Positions 35,250-47,489 are shown, numbered from the stretch's first letter. The stretch is DNA of 64,000 nucleotides from Siphonodentalium dalli (GCA_032622095.1 CP136063.1:23066987-23130986), one strand, 5' to 3'. The notes: generated from the sequence alone by a model not told the origin. Program-made: numbers and translations.

Positions 35250-36612
35250 CGAGAGGCCGATCACGATCGGCAGATGTTTAACCCATCCCTTGGCGATAAT
35301 AAATTGTTATGATCAGAATCATAATCGTTTAATGTTGAATTATAGAGTATACTGTTATGATCTAAAGTAGTATATGACAAATGTACATAATAACCAGTAA
35401 TAACACAAATTATTGGAATGTATGAGTCAATATAGAAGGGTTAATATAACATCTAAACTCTAGAGCCTGTCACCACTACCATAGTGTAAGCAGTTCTATT
35501 CATGTTGTTGCAAATTGCCATGTGAGATATCAAAATAATATAATTATTTATTTAATGGAAAAGGTTAAAAGACATGGAATGGGTAAAAGGGGTTAAATCA
35601 CCTATCTCTGCCCTGTTTGATCCAATGTAGTCCCATCATCCAAGGACTTAGAGAGCTCCATTGGTCTAGTTAAATAAATTCACATGGCTAAGTTGTGGTT
35701 AAAAAGATAGCTAAATCAATTTATCCAATAATTCACTTATCTGTGTCTTATACAGAGCTAACATATGAGGGCTATAAATAACTCTCAAAGCAATAAACTA
35801 TATTGTCTTTTATCTTGCTCACAGAGAAGCAGGTATTCATTAATTGTAAGTTACTTGGGTTATAATCTGGATAATTCTTAGTTTAAAAACGGCCATATCT
35901 CTGGTATAACAAATTGGATCTAACCCATATTCAAACTCGTTCTGTATTTTGAGTTGAGAAACTCACATACCAAATTTGGTTCCTATCAGATGAAAAATGG
36001 TTGATTTATCGAAGTACATGTATGTGTGAATTATATGTCAAAGGACCATAACTCCATTAAAAATCCGATCAAACCCATATTCGAACTCAATCTGTGTGTT
36101 GGTCTGAGAAACTCATACACCAAATTTGGTTCCAATCAGATAAAAAATGTTAGAGTTATGGCAGAATTAATGAATTCTAATTCGAAAAAGGGCCATAACT
36201 CCGTAAAAAAAACTCGGATCAAACCCATATTCGAACTCGATCTGTATTTTGGGCCGAGAAACTCACATACCAAATTTGGTTCCGATCAGATAAAAAATGT
36301 TTGAGTTATGGCAGAATGTGTGAATTCTAAGTAAGAAAAGGGCCACAACTCTGTAAAAAAAAGTCGGATCAAACCCATATTCGAACTCGATCTGTATTTT
36401 GGGTTGAAAACCCCATATACAAATTTTGGTTTTGATCAGGTAAAAAATGTTTGAGTTATCGCATTACACGTAAAGTGTCTATGGACGGACAGACAGACGG
36501 ACGGTACGACGGCTCGACAGACGGACGGACGGACGGACGGACGAACGACGAGTGGTCAATCCGGACGTTGACACTATGTGTACCATACTATGGTATGGGT
36601 ACACATAAAAAC
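35250..36612 (+). mobile_element. Pearl-like element, type Q, complete copy
   Basis: Begins GAGAGGCCGATCACGATCGG and matches 7651-8905 closely. About four ~150-bp core units are followed by an ACGG array (36480-36545), CGACGAGTGGTCAATCCGGA and the terminal hairpin GTGTACCATACTATGGTATG GGTACAC. Confidence 0.8.
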
Positions 36613-36649
36613 TCAAAACCACAATAGCACGTAAAAAAAAAAACCCAGA

Positions 36650-38345
36650 AAATTTACATACCGAGCCACAAACATATAGTAGGATGTACAGCTGAGTGTC
36701 GTCTGATCTACACTATGTGGGGCTCACTATGGGATAGGTATATATATATAAGTGGGATATATACTTACCATCATTACTAGATGAACTTCTCCAAGAATTA
36801 TATTTTTCTCCCATAGCGAGCCCCAAACATAGAATATCATGTACTCTACGGGGCTCACTATGGGATAGGTACATATATGTAAGTTGAAAGTGGGATACTT
36901 ACAAGCATCACTAGCTCCAGGAATTACATTTTACTCCCACACCGAGCCCCAAACATATAGTAGGATGTACAGAGTGTCGTCTAGTGCTCTACAATGTGTG
37001 GGGCTCACTATGGGATAGGTACATATATGTAAGTGGAATACTTACCATCATTACTAGATGAACTTCTCCAGGAATTTTACTCCCATACCGAGCCCCAAAC
37101 ATTGGGTAGGATGTACAGCTGAGTGTCGTCTGATCTACATTGTGCGGGGCTCACTATGGGATAGGTAAGTGGGATACATACCATCATTACTAGATGAACT
37201 GCTGCAGGAATTATATTTTACTCCCATACCGAGCCCCAAACATTGGGTAGGATGTACAGCTGAGTGTCGTCTGCTCTACACTGTGTGGGGCTCACTATGG
37301 GATGGTTACATACATGTATATGTAAGTGGAATACTTACCATCATTACTAGATGAACTTCTCCAGGAATTTTACTCCCATACCGAGCCCCAAACATTGGGT
37401 AGGATGTACAGCTGAGTGTCGTCTGATCTACACTGTGCGGGGCTCACTATGGGATAGGTAAGTGGGATACATACCATCATTACTAGATGAACTGCTGCAG
37501 GAATTATATTTTACTCCCATACCGAGCCCCAAACATTGGGTAGGATGTACAGCTGAGTGTCGTCTGCTCTACACTGTGTGGGGCTCACTATGGGATAGGT
37601 ACATACATGTATATGTAAGTGGAATACTTACCATCATTACTAGATGAACTTCTCCAGGAATTTTACTCCCATACCGAGCCCCAAACATTGGGTAGGATGT
37701 ACAGCTGAGTGTCGTCTGATCTACACTGTGCGGGGCTCACTATGGGATAGGTAAGTGGGGATACATACCATCATTACTAGATGAACTGCTGCAGGAATTA
37801 TATTTTACTCCCATACCGAGCCCCAAACATTGGGTAGGATGTACAGCTGAGTGTCGTCTGCTCTACACTGTGTGGGGCTCACTATGGGATAGGTACATAC
37901 ATGTATATGTAAGTGGAATACTTACCATCATTACTAGATGAACTTCTCCAGGAATTTTACTCCCATACCGAGCCCCAAACATTGGGTAGGATGTACAGCT
38001 GAGTGTCGTCTGATCTACACTGTGCGGGGCTCACTATGGGATAGGTAAGTGGGATACTTATCATCATTACTAGATGAACCAGTCCAGCTGCTCTATGATT
38101 TATATCTCACAGTTGTCCTCCCATAAGAGATACTTCCATTAACACTGTATCAGGTATTATAGTTTGCACCCATAGTGAGCCCCACACATAGATGATCATG
38201 TACTGTACATTAACACTGTATCAGGTATTATAGTTTGCACCCATAGTGAGCCCCACACATAGATGATCATGTACTGTACATTAACACTGTATCAGGTATT
38301 ATAGTTTGCACCCATAATGAGCCCCACACATAGATGATCATGTAC
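36650..38345 (-). repeat. Tandem array of exon-tail/donor copies alternating with GAGCCCC hairpins
   Basis: About ten copies of the end of the 38.4-kb exon lie downstream of it. On the minus strand they read AATTCCTGGAGAAGTTCATC, then AGTAATGATG and GTAAGT or GTATGT, the same codons (NSW...SSSND) and the same phase as the real end. They alternate with a hairpin element bounded by GAGCCCC/GGGGCTC. Donor-side motifs fall near 36766, 36899, 37042, 37189, 37336, 37481, 37629, 37775, 37921 and 38056. The copy at 38056 has lost its GT. A higher-order period of 293 bp is visible, for example 37169 and 37462. Next to the exon (38146-38345) a separate piece of about 70 bp with the same hairpin core is triplicated. 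Confidence 0.85.
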
Positions 38346-38386
38346 TGTGTGGGGCTCACTACGGGATAGACCTGTGGGATACTTAC

Positions 38387-38636
38387 AATCGTTACTCGAT
38401 GAACCACTCCAGCTGCTCCATGAATTATAATTATATCTCACAGTTGTCGTCGTCCCATAACTTTTACTGCCGGACGAAGATACGGCAAGCATGAACTTAA
38501 ATGACCCAGAACTATAGGAAGGGGCATATTTTTCGTTAGCTTTCTTGTGAACCTTGACCTCGACTGTATGACCCTCATGACACTTCTGCCATTTCGCCCA
38601 TTTGAAATATTTGGAGCATTTATATGTTTCTGTTTT
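38387..38636 (-). CDS. Exon: second half of CUB-like module 2 plus Ser/Trp-rich stalk
   Basis: 250 nt, phase 0 to 1, with acceptor TTATCATTTCAG and donor GTAAGT, coding residues 232-314. YKCSK and WQKC give cysteines 238 and 250, with the same 12-residue spacing as in module 1. TVEVKV and GSFKFMLAV are likely the closing strands. The last 30 residues (GTTTTVRYNYN, then SWSSWSGSSSND) form a low-complexity juxtamembrane stalk. The tail of this exon and its donor are copied about ten times downstream in the intron. Reading frame stays open upstream of the acceptor to an ATG at 38699 and would encode a hydrophobic leader, which raises an alternative start (see findings). If the 38387 donor is skipped, translation stops after about 34 codons. 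Confidence 0.8.
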
Positions 38637-38675
38637 CTGAAATGATAATAAGATACAGATAAGATACATACATAT

Positions 38676-38790
38676 TATCACAACAGTGTGTTGATCCATG
38701 TCGTAATATCATGTCGAGTTGAGGTGGGCAGATTGCCGGATCAAACGAGACATGATGCAACGTCATGGATCAACTCACTGCTGTGATAAA
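38676..38790. repeat. Inverted repeat upstream of the 38.4-kb exon
   Basis: TATCACAACAGTGTGTTGAT CCATG pairs with CATGGATCAACTCACTGCTG TGATA. It covers the in-frame ATG discussed in the findings. Confidence 0.7.
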
Positions 38791-38934
38791 AGGTTTATTA
38801 TATGATGCCCAGTTTACAATAATAACCATTTGATCTGATTTAATTACCGATTGTTTTCACATCAGTAGTTTAATTTTCTTAATTTCAACAGATAAATAGT
38901 CCATTGTCATTAATTGGCACATCTCGGCAAATGG

Positions 38935-39382
38935 AAATGGAGAATAATCTTGCTCAAAGTAGTTATATTTACAAATATTATATCCAAATTGACAACACAC
39001 GACATCATTCTTATATATTAATTAAATGCAGTGACTCTCGGTGGCAAAATAGTTTTCGTTAGTTTATCTCTGAGAGTTGCATCCCGAATGGAGAGGTAAA
39101 TATTTATAATTGAGCGTGGTTTGGACGATGTTTTCTATGACGTGGTAAGATGATTTGATTGAGATTTTCGGAGATGTTAGTACAGTAATGCCCTAAGTAA
39201 TCGACCTCTTAACCAAAGCAGAATTATGGATAACTTTTCAGGATTTAGTCGGAAATATGGCTTGTTGCCATTCATAAGTCGATTACTTAGGGCATTACTG
39301 TAGAATCTTACATTCCTCCTGTTGGGGTAGCGCCTTACTACTAACTTATCAGTTTCACGCACCCTAACAAGTCCATAATATG
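38935..39382. repeat. Dispersed repeat S, copy 3, with a TA MITE inside
   Basis: The repeat S landmarks are present. At 39183-39300 a 118-bp CAGTAATGCCC hairpin interrupts GATGTTAGTAGAATGCTACA, duplicating TA. Uninterrupted S copies have a single TA there. Confidence 0.8.
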
Positions 39383-39385
39383 CCT

Positions 39386-39637
39386 TTAACCCTTTGAGTG
39401 CCAGGGGCCGATCTCATCGGCCCAAAACCTACAAAATAAGTCTGTTAAAGAATATAAGAATAAATTATTAAAATTGTAAAAAATTGTAAAAAAAAAAAAA
39501 TTAAAAAAAAATTGTTAGGCCAATGCATTCTCTTATATATGCGAGACGACCTATGGTCGACTCGCATATATAAGAGAATGCATTGGCACAGGGTATATGG
39601 GTTGATACAAAAATCGACCTGGCACTCAAAGGGTTAA
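39386..39637. mobile_element. TTAA family B element
   Basis: Intact TTAA ends, CCCTTTGAGTGCCAGG terminus and one palindrome. Confidence 0.85.
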
Positions 39638-39654
39638 CCATTACGTTGGTGATA

Positions 39655-40265
39655 CTGATTAGCTATTTTCAGTTTGGACGTTAAAATCCATAAGCCATAA
39701 CTCCGTAAAAAAAAAATGGATCAAACCCAAATTCGTATTCTATCTGTATTTTGGGGTGAGAAACTCACATACCAAATTTGATCAGATAATTTTTTTTTAA
39801 GTTATTGCAGCATGCATGTATTCTAAGTCGAAGAAGGGCCTTAACTCCGTAAAAAAAACTCTGATCAAACCCACATGCACGATCTGTATTTTGGGCTGAG
39901 AATCACAAATACAAAATTTGGTTCTGATCGAATAAAAAATGTTTTGAGTTATTGCAATCTACGGACAGACAGACAGACAGATGGACAAACGACAAATGGT
40001 TAATCCGAACATCGACATTATGTGTACCATACAGTAATGCCCAAAGTAAGTGACCACTTAACCACATCAGAATTATGGGGATTTAGTCGGAAATATGGCT
40101 TGTTGCCATTCATCGGAAAGCTCTCGGTGAGAGCTTTCCGATGAAGATGAATGGCAACAAGACTTATTTCCAACTAAATCCTGAAAAATTACCCATAATT
40201 CTGCTGTGGTTAATTGGTCACTTACTTAGGGAATTACTGTACAATGGTATGGGTACACATAAAAA
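39655..40265 (+). mobile_element. Type Q pearl-like element, 3' part, with a TA MITE in its terminal hairpin
   Basis: Two core units and an ACAG-type microsatellite (39960-39985). The hairpin GTGTACCATA...CAATGGTATGGGTACAC is split by a 208-bp CAGTAATGCCC element (40032-40239) with TA duplicated. Confidence 0.8.
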
Positions 40266-40299
40266 TCAAAATAAATTAACCATTCAATAGGGGCAAAGA

Positions 40300-42485
40300 G
40301 TGTGCTCAACTTTAAAAGGGAATAATTTAATGTGTTACAGTCAATGGAGCGATTAGGAATGTGGAAAGTTGAAATGTCTAATACTAGTTTATCAACATGA
40401 AGAGATATATATATATACAAAAGTAAAATCTAAGATGGTTGCTGGCGGCTATGTTTTCCAATAAAATTCAAAAACATTTTAAAGCTTTAGTCATGCAAAG
40501 AGTAAAATCCATGATGGCTGCTGACAGCCATGTTTTAATGCCCCAAAAATGACTTGTTCCCATATACATTCCAATTTCCACAGCCATGACAAATTTCATG
40601 ATGATCAGACTAAAGGTATGACCTGTAGCCCATGCTAAAGGTTTTACTAGTAGTCATACAAAGAGTAAAATCCAAGATGGCTGCTGGCGGCCATGTTTTT
40701 TGGCCGAATGACCCCAAAATGATAATTTCCCATCTACATATCATTGTTAACATCCACAACATATTTTATGATGATCCAACCAAAGGTACGACCTGTAGCC
40801 TGTGTCAAAGGATTTAGTCATGCAATGAGTAAAATCCAAGATGTCTACCGGTGGCCATGTTTTTTGGTCGAATGACCCCAAAATTACTCGTTCCCATCTA
40901 CATGACAATATTAACATCCATGACAAATATCATGATGATCAGACGAACAGTACGACCTGTAGCCCATGCTTATGGATTGAATTTTGAAATCCAAGATGGC
41001 CACTGTTTTTGTCCGAATGACCCCAAAATGACTCGTTCCCATCAACATTCCAATTTGAACAGTCATGACAAATTTCATGATGATCAGACTAAAGGCACGA
41101 CCTGTAGCCCATGCTAAAGGATTTAGTCATACAAAGAGTAAAATCCCAGATGGCTGCTGACCGCCATGTATTTTAGCCGAATGACATAAATGACTCGTTC
41201 CCATCTACATGTGATTGTTAACATCCATGACAAATTTGATGATGATCCGACCAAAGGTACGACCTGTAGCCTGTGCCAAAGGATTTAGTCATGCAAAGAG
41301 TAAAATCCAAGATGGCTGCTGGTGGCCATGTTTTTTGGCCAAATGACCCCAAAATTACTCGTTCCTATCTACATGTCAATATTAACATTCATGACAAATT
41401 TCATGATGATCAGACGAATAGTACGACCTGAAGCACGTGCTAATGGATTGAATTTTGAAATCCAAGATGGCCACTGGCAGCCATGTTTTTTGTCCGAATG
41501 ACCCCCAAAATGACTCGTTCCCATCAACATTCCAATTTCAACAGCCATGACAAATTTCATGATGATCAGACTAAAGGTACGACCTGTAGCCCGTGCTAAA
41601 GGATTTAGTCATACAAAGAGTAAAATCCAAGATGGCTGCTGGTGGCCATGTTTTTTAGCCGAATGACTCCAAAATGACTCGTTCCCATCTACATGTCATT
41701 GTTAACAGCCATGATAAATTGTATGATGATTCGACCAAAGGTACGACCTGTGGCCTGTGCCAAAGGATTTAGTCATGCAAAGAGTAAAATCCAAGATGGC
41801 TGCCAGCGGCCATGTTTTTTGGCCGAATGACCCCAAAATAACTCGTTCACATCTACATGTCAATATTAACATCCATGACAAATTTCATGACAATCAGACG
41901 AACAGTACGACCTGTAGCCATGGTAATGGATCAAATTTTAAAATCCAATATGGCCGCTGGGCGCTGGCGGTCATGTTTTTTCTCGGTATGACCCCAAAAT
42001 CGACTCGTTCCCATCAACATTCCAATTTCAACAGCCATGACAAATTTCATGATGATCAGACTAAAGGTACGACCGGTAGCCCGTGCTAAAGGATTTAGTC
42101 ATACAAAGAGTAAAATCCAAGATGGCTGCTGGCAGCCATATTCTTTTGGCCGAATGACCCCAAAATAATAAGTTCCCATCTACATGTGATTGTTAACATC
42201 CATGACAAATTTATGATGATCCGACCAAAGGTACGACCTATAGCCTGTGCTAAAGGATTTAGTCATGCAAAGAGTAAAATCTAAGATGGCTGCCGGCGGC
42301 TATGTTTTTTGGCCGAATGACCCCAAAATTACTTGTTCCCATCTACATGTCAATATTAACATCCATGACAAATTTCATAATGATCAGACGAATAGTACAA
42401 CCTGTAACCCATGCTAATGGATTGAAGTTTGAAATCCAAGATGGCCGCTGGCGGCCATGTTTTTTTTCCGAATGACCCCAAAATA
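40300..42485 (+). mobile_element. Pearl-like element, type P, long core
   Basis: After the 5' motif (CAGTCAATGGAGCGATTAGG, AAAGTTGAAATGTCTA), about thirteen core units of about 160 bp each contain AAATCCAAGATGGCTGC, GGCCATGTTTTTTGGCCGAA and CATGACAAATTTCATGATGA. Two unit subtypes alternate (GTCATACAAAGAGTAAAATC versus GATTGAATTTTGAAATC). The 3' end is missing; a MITE follows directly. Confidence 0.8.
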
Positions 42486-42486
42486 A

Positions 42487-42849
42487 TATTTTTTTACCCA
42501 AAATATGTATCTCCTATAATAAATATCTTGGACACTGAATGAACTAATGGTTATATATTTCTTGCTTGCAAGATCATAGAAGTCGTTTTAAAAATCGGTA
42601 CGGAGTACCTACAGTACGCGCACTGTCAAACCTAAACAACTTTACCTCTGGACCAATCGTGTGAGTCCTTTCGCTATAGAAGCGAATGACAAGTAAGATT
42701 TCGATCCTTTTAATTTCTTCCTCCTGTGTGTTTGATGCGTTTGACCGAGTGCGCGGGGCGGGAATGTTGATATCCCAACTGGGAGGGCCCTCTGTGTTCA
42801 GTGTCCAAGATATTTATTATAGGAGATACATATTTTGGGTAAAAAAATA
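42487..42849. mobile_element. 363-bp MITE with 53-bp inverted termini
   Basis: TATTTTTTTACCCAAAATAT through TCTTGGACACTGAA is inverted at 42797-42849. A diverged half-copy follows at 42858-42910 (TGTATCTCCGTCAAATATAT, CTTGGACACTGAATGAAC). The loop is more G/C-rich than the surroundings. Confidence 0.85.
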
Positions 42850-42910
42850 GTATACACATGTATCTCCGTCAAATATATCTTGGACACTGAATGAACTAAT
42901 GGTTATAATT

Positions 42911-44828
42911 AGAATTCTTGAAGAGGAGGAGGCCACGAGGCAGATAATCAGACTATGTCCATGAAACCCGCCTGCTGAAGCAGAAAAGACCTGCATCCTG
43001 TACCAAAAAGATTTCTTGGTAGACATGTGCCAAAAAATAAATCATTGTGTCCCATATGCAGTAGCTCAGATAAACCCCAATACAACTGAGCCTCCTAAAA
43101 GGAAACAACACGTACCTCGTGTGCCCTAATGATCACAGGGTGAAGGTGTCCAAGACAAACATTGGTCATAGGCCAGGGAGATAACTCATTCGTTCATGTT
43201 CCTAATAGGATAAAGGAACCTATACCCCCCCCCCCCCCCCCACCCCCCCTTAGAGGATGAAGCAGCACTAGCACGACATCCAGAGGATGATGACCGGCCC
43301 ACAAGACATGCAAAAGGGGCACCCCAATCCCCCCCGCCTCCCCCATAAACGCCGAATCAATGCTCATAATGGATCTCGCAAAATGAGTCAATGTTCAGTG
43401 CGGTATGACTAACTTGACAGTATTTTGAGCCCGACCGAGAGACCCAGGGGAGATATGAGAAACCGTTGGGCCCAGACCAATGGGGGGAACCATGGATACA
43501 CCAGGAAAATATGACGGAGTTGAGCTGATTATGTCCAGAGCACTGGGAATAATGTCCATGGAAAGAAAAAGCATACACATAAGGGAGGGGACCAGGACGG
43601 AAAGAGTGCCTGCCTCCGGTACACCAAGCCAAGGAACTGGAAATTGAAGTGTACGGTCAACCAAGGAGAGGAACTGATACCGCTAATGGAACACTGTCTG
43701 ATCATACTGCCAATCTGTGATGCAATGCACAGGCCTGCATGGTTTCAAATTAATGTGGAACTGAGTTATCGTTAGTCAGGTGGTTGTATAGGTAACCCAT
43801 ACCGTAGGTTAGCAGAAAAGTTACACAAACTGTGATAACACGACAACTGGTATTATCAAGCACCGATGGGCATGCAGCAATAATTGTTAAATGTCGCAAA
43901 TAAGGTGAGAATCGGTGATCGGTAAATCGGATTAGAATTAGAATCACGCCCGTCAAGTGATGTGAAACACTCGGCCAGAGTGAGAACATAGAATTGGAAA
44001 ATATTTGTGGTCAAAGTCGGAACTGCGACAAACACTATAACAAAATGGACTACATACAGGACGCATATATAGACACCAACGAGCGTAGTTCAGACGATAG
44101 TGTCTATGGAGCGGAACAGTCAAAATTCATTATATGTTCGGCTAAGAGAGTAGAACGCTAAAGTCCCCTGTGAGATATAGCACCCGCATACTAACTTATC
44201 AGGTTCACACCCACGATCAAGTCCATAATACGTCTAGGTTTGTCTCATAAAAGCGGCCTAATCGTTGAATAAAATTCGAACAGATTTGAAGGCCCGAAAC
44301 TAGAAAGACTGGTCTCAACAACACCTGGAATACCCTGACGGGATAAGAAGGGAGGTGATAATGGAGGCGAAATAAACTTATTCAGGAGCAGTTCCTGATT
44401 GTGGCACATAGCCAGAGCAATGGGATATGGCAGCAAGCAGACTGACAGAGGAAACCTCAAAGTACAAAGAAAGGAGGTAATATTGCACTAAACACTCAGT
44501 CGAATGATTGCAACTTGTTGGCGACAAGGAACAATCAGGTAGCCAAGGCAAGAAAGGGTTTCGGAAAAACCGGTATGTGTCGTGACAGCATGAACCTGGA
44601 TGGACTGAGGCAGGACCAGCGGTAGCTGCTGCAGAACATCCATCGCTGCGAAGGTTGTGGAAGACGCGACTACATATAGAGGAGGCATGACCACCAACAG
44701 ACTCCGAGCCTGCTGCGCAGGCTGTACCGAGTTGACAGAGGAAAATCCATTGTTGCCCGACTGTGTGACGGTTGAGGAAGCCGCGACTACAAATAGAGGA
44801 GGCATGACCACCAACAGACTCTGAGCCT
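42911..44828. other. G/C-richer block, no gene resolved; possibly decayed transposon coding
   Basis: Composition differs from the neighbours. Minus-strand frames at 43395-43664 and 44378-44854 overlap in several phases. A ~125-bp unit encoding SLLVVMPPLYVVASST occurs twice (about 44660 and 44790). C and G runs at 43226-43254 and 43330. Part of repeat S lies at 43965-44240. No motif of a reverse transcriptase or transposase was recognised. Confidence 0.4.
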
Positions 44829-45300
44829 GCAGTGTCAATGACACTGTAGCTCAACTTGGAAAGGGAATAATTTCATGTGTTTCAGTCAATGGAGTGATTA
44901 GGAATGTGGAAAGTTGAAAGGCCTAGTTATGACATATTTATGTCCAAAACCGGCCAGGACTTCCAATTTTATTCAATAATAAATAAATTGTATCCCCCAA
45001 TCCGGTGACAGTCCAATGACAGTCTGCAAAAAACAAATACCACTGCTTGAGAGCTATTTTCCAAATAACTTTTTTTCAACTTCTAACCCCACCCAGGATT
45101 AATTTAAAATGAGCACTACTTCTGAAGGATTAGGGGCTCTAGCCCATAATCCAAATAGCCCATAAACCTGGGATTGGCGACAATTTTAGCTCCTAAACCG
45201 CAAATGTTAACTCAGATGGATGGACAGACAGACGCCGGGACACACAACGACTCGACAACCCAGATGCCGACATTATGTGTACCACTGATGTGGGTACACA
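44829..45300. mobile_element. Pearl-like pieces: type P 5' end, then type Q 3' end
   Basis: AGTGTCAATGACACTGTAGC at 44831 starts type P. GGATGGATGGACAGACAGAC and GTGTACCACTGATGTGGGTA CAC at 45270-45298 match the type Q end. Confidence 0.55.
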
Positions 45301-46860
45301 TAATATACAGTTTTTGAGAAAATCGGTTCATAAATGTGACCAGTAGGGTGTGCCAAAGCCAAGTTGACGCCGTACAGACGGACGGACGCCAACTGATGGC
45401 AATAGCCCAACTTGACTTTGTCAGTTGTGCTAAAAATGATCTATTTATGACAAAATCTATTAACATATATTTTTATTATTCATAGTTAAACTTCAATTTT
45501 GACAGGTCTGGACAATTTGGTAACTGATATTCACCTTAATTATTTCATACTTGGTAACATAAATTCAAGTTTAAATGCATGCATATTCAATCAGACTTTT
45601 CGCTCTTGTAACATGCCATATGGCCGACGAGAATGCCATCAGTGTGTTTCTATATTTTCCCAATATTATGTCCCCAGTCGTAATCAGTCCGGAAACACAC
45701 ACACATGCAATGCACAGGACCTTAAACATAAAAATGTCCCCCAGTCGTTAAGCAGTGTGATTCTATTTTTAGAAAATTATGTCCGCAGTCTGGATTATTT
45801 TGATGTCCACATTTTGAAAACACACGAAAAAAATATTATGTCCCTTATTGGAAAACACACAATAAAGTGAATTTTTTTAATGAGAATGTTGGACACCGAC
45901 ACACAAGTTACATGTATGTGCATGTAGGATGTTACTAAAAATATATTTTATACACATCCTCTCTGAATGTTCCGAAGAGGGGACTTTTCAAGATATCAAT
46001 TTGGATTGGTCAATAAGGGTCCCAGAATGCCAAATCAGTACCCATTACGACCGGGGACCAGGGACCAGCCGAGGGGGCGACATAGGCGAAATAGTTGCCC
46101 TAGAGCCGTCAATTTCGCCCTACTAAGGCTCTAGGGCGAAGTTGAAGTCTCCTTGTAAAAAAAATATTTTTTAAATATAATAATAGTTATAGTATAATAT
46201 AGGACCATGACATAGGGTATACATTTGGCACTTAGAATGCCATATGATGAATATATTGTCCAACTTGGTTTTGTCTTAATTAGTGTATTGACACCTGTTA
46301 TTCAATCCATTAGTGGCCATAGTGGGGACCTAGTTATCACACCTGTGTACCATGGACACTCAGAGGTAGATTGTTATGAAATTAAACACACAAGTCAGTA
46401 TATATGTCACACCTACTGAAGCCTGTTGTATTGCTGGTGGATTAAGCTGAGAGTTTATTTGGTGGTGTAAATGATCATAATATAGGATCAATACTTATTT
46501 TGCTATAATCAATAATTTTGTGTTTAATATTACAAATTATTTACTAAGTACATTCACAAATTAAGAGGATAACTTTTTGATTATCAATATATGTTTGTTA
46601 TTAATAATTATTCATTCAAATTCATTGACAAAACAGCCTAGTTTTAACCCCCAAAAAAGAAAACAATCCGGTAATATAATTGATAATTGAGACTTTGAGT
46701 CTCCCCACTTCTCCCTATTTTCCCCTGACTTCTCCCTAAAATCTCCAGAGGGAGAAGTCACTTCTCCCTAAAATTTGACCCCTGGCTGGTCCCTGCCGGG
46801 GACGTCCCCGTTTGACAAGTGTCCCTGTTTCGTGGGTTGATTTTCCCGTGTGTGTCCCCG
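45301..46860. other. No gene established (intron)
   Basis: The plus frame 45499-45870 (123 codons, cysteine-containing NMPYGRRECHQCVSIFSQYY) has no recognisable domain and holds internal ATTATGTCCCCAGTCG-type repeats. At 46690-46765 there is a run of TTCTCCCTAAAAT repeats. Confidence 0.35.
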
Positions 46861-46960
46861 ATTGGAGGTTATAACCAACCCACACCACACACACACACGG
46901 ACGACGGATACCAAGCCATGGCAATAGCTCAAACTTCACAAAGTAAAGTTGAGCTAAAAA
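46861..46960 (+). mobile_element. Type P 3' terminus
   Basis: CACACACACGGACGACGGAT, CCATGGCAATAGCTCAAACT, then AAAGTAAAGTTGAGCT forming the terminal hairpin. Confidence 0.6.
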
Positions 46961-46989
46961 ACCATACAAGTGAAGGAGATATAATAGAA

Positions 46990-47480
46990 TGATTAAGTCA
47001 AAAATATAAAAAAGTGGGTTGTATTTCTATTGAAGAAATTTACGGGCATCGATCAAGAAGTCTCATGAATAGGATTCAGATTGGGATCATATCCTTTTAT
47101 CAGGTGTGGAGTTCCTACTGCGATGAAGGAAAATGTCTTCTTCAATGTGGATCATTGGAAAATGAACAATGCAAACGAGATGGATTGGAGTGTGTTTGGT
47201 GGAACAATTGCTGTGTTTGGGCATCTAAGTCCATCAGTCCTATGGAATTCTTTTTTCTGTGAACAGGAGATAACCGAACCGAGATTGTGAAAGTGAAAGG
47301 AGATGGAAATTTCTGTCCGGAAGAAGGACAAATAGTGGATGTTTAAATCATGTGCTAAAATAGGAGGCAACCTGGAAAGCCATTAACTCATGGATACAAA
47401 TCATAACATAATTAAAGGAAAGTACAAAATATTCTTGAAGGAGGTTAAGCATGACAGTGATCACGGAGTTAGGACAATGG
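46990..47480 (+). other. Unassigned open frames, possible degraded exon
   Basis: Overlapping plus frames at 47014-47262 and 47081-47290 (for example VDHWKMNNANEMDWSVFGGT) look less repetitive than the surroundings, but carry no family signature and no matching splice sites were found. Confidence 0.2.
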
Positions 47481-47489
47481 ATAGAACTA

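Noticed and set aside
37169-37647. Repeated 61-codon plus frames (MGYIPSLLDELLQELYF...)
   Set aside because: Antisense reading of the exon-tail array; no splice context on the plus strand.
47081-47290. OTU- or lectin-like exon from the WKMNNANEMDW stretch
   Set aside because: No catalytic or family motif could be placed and frames shift within 100 bases.
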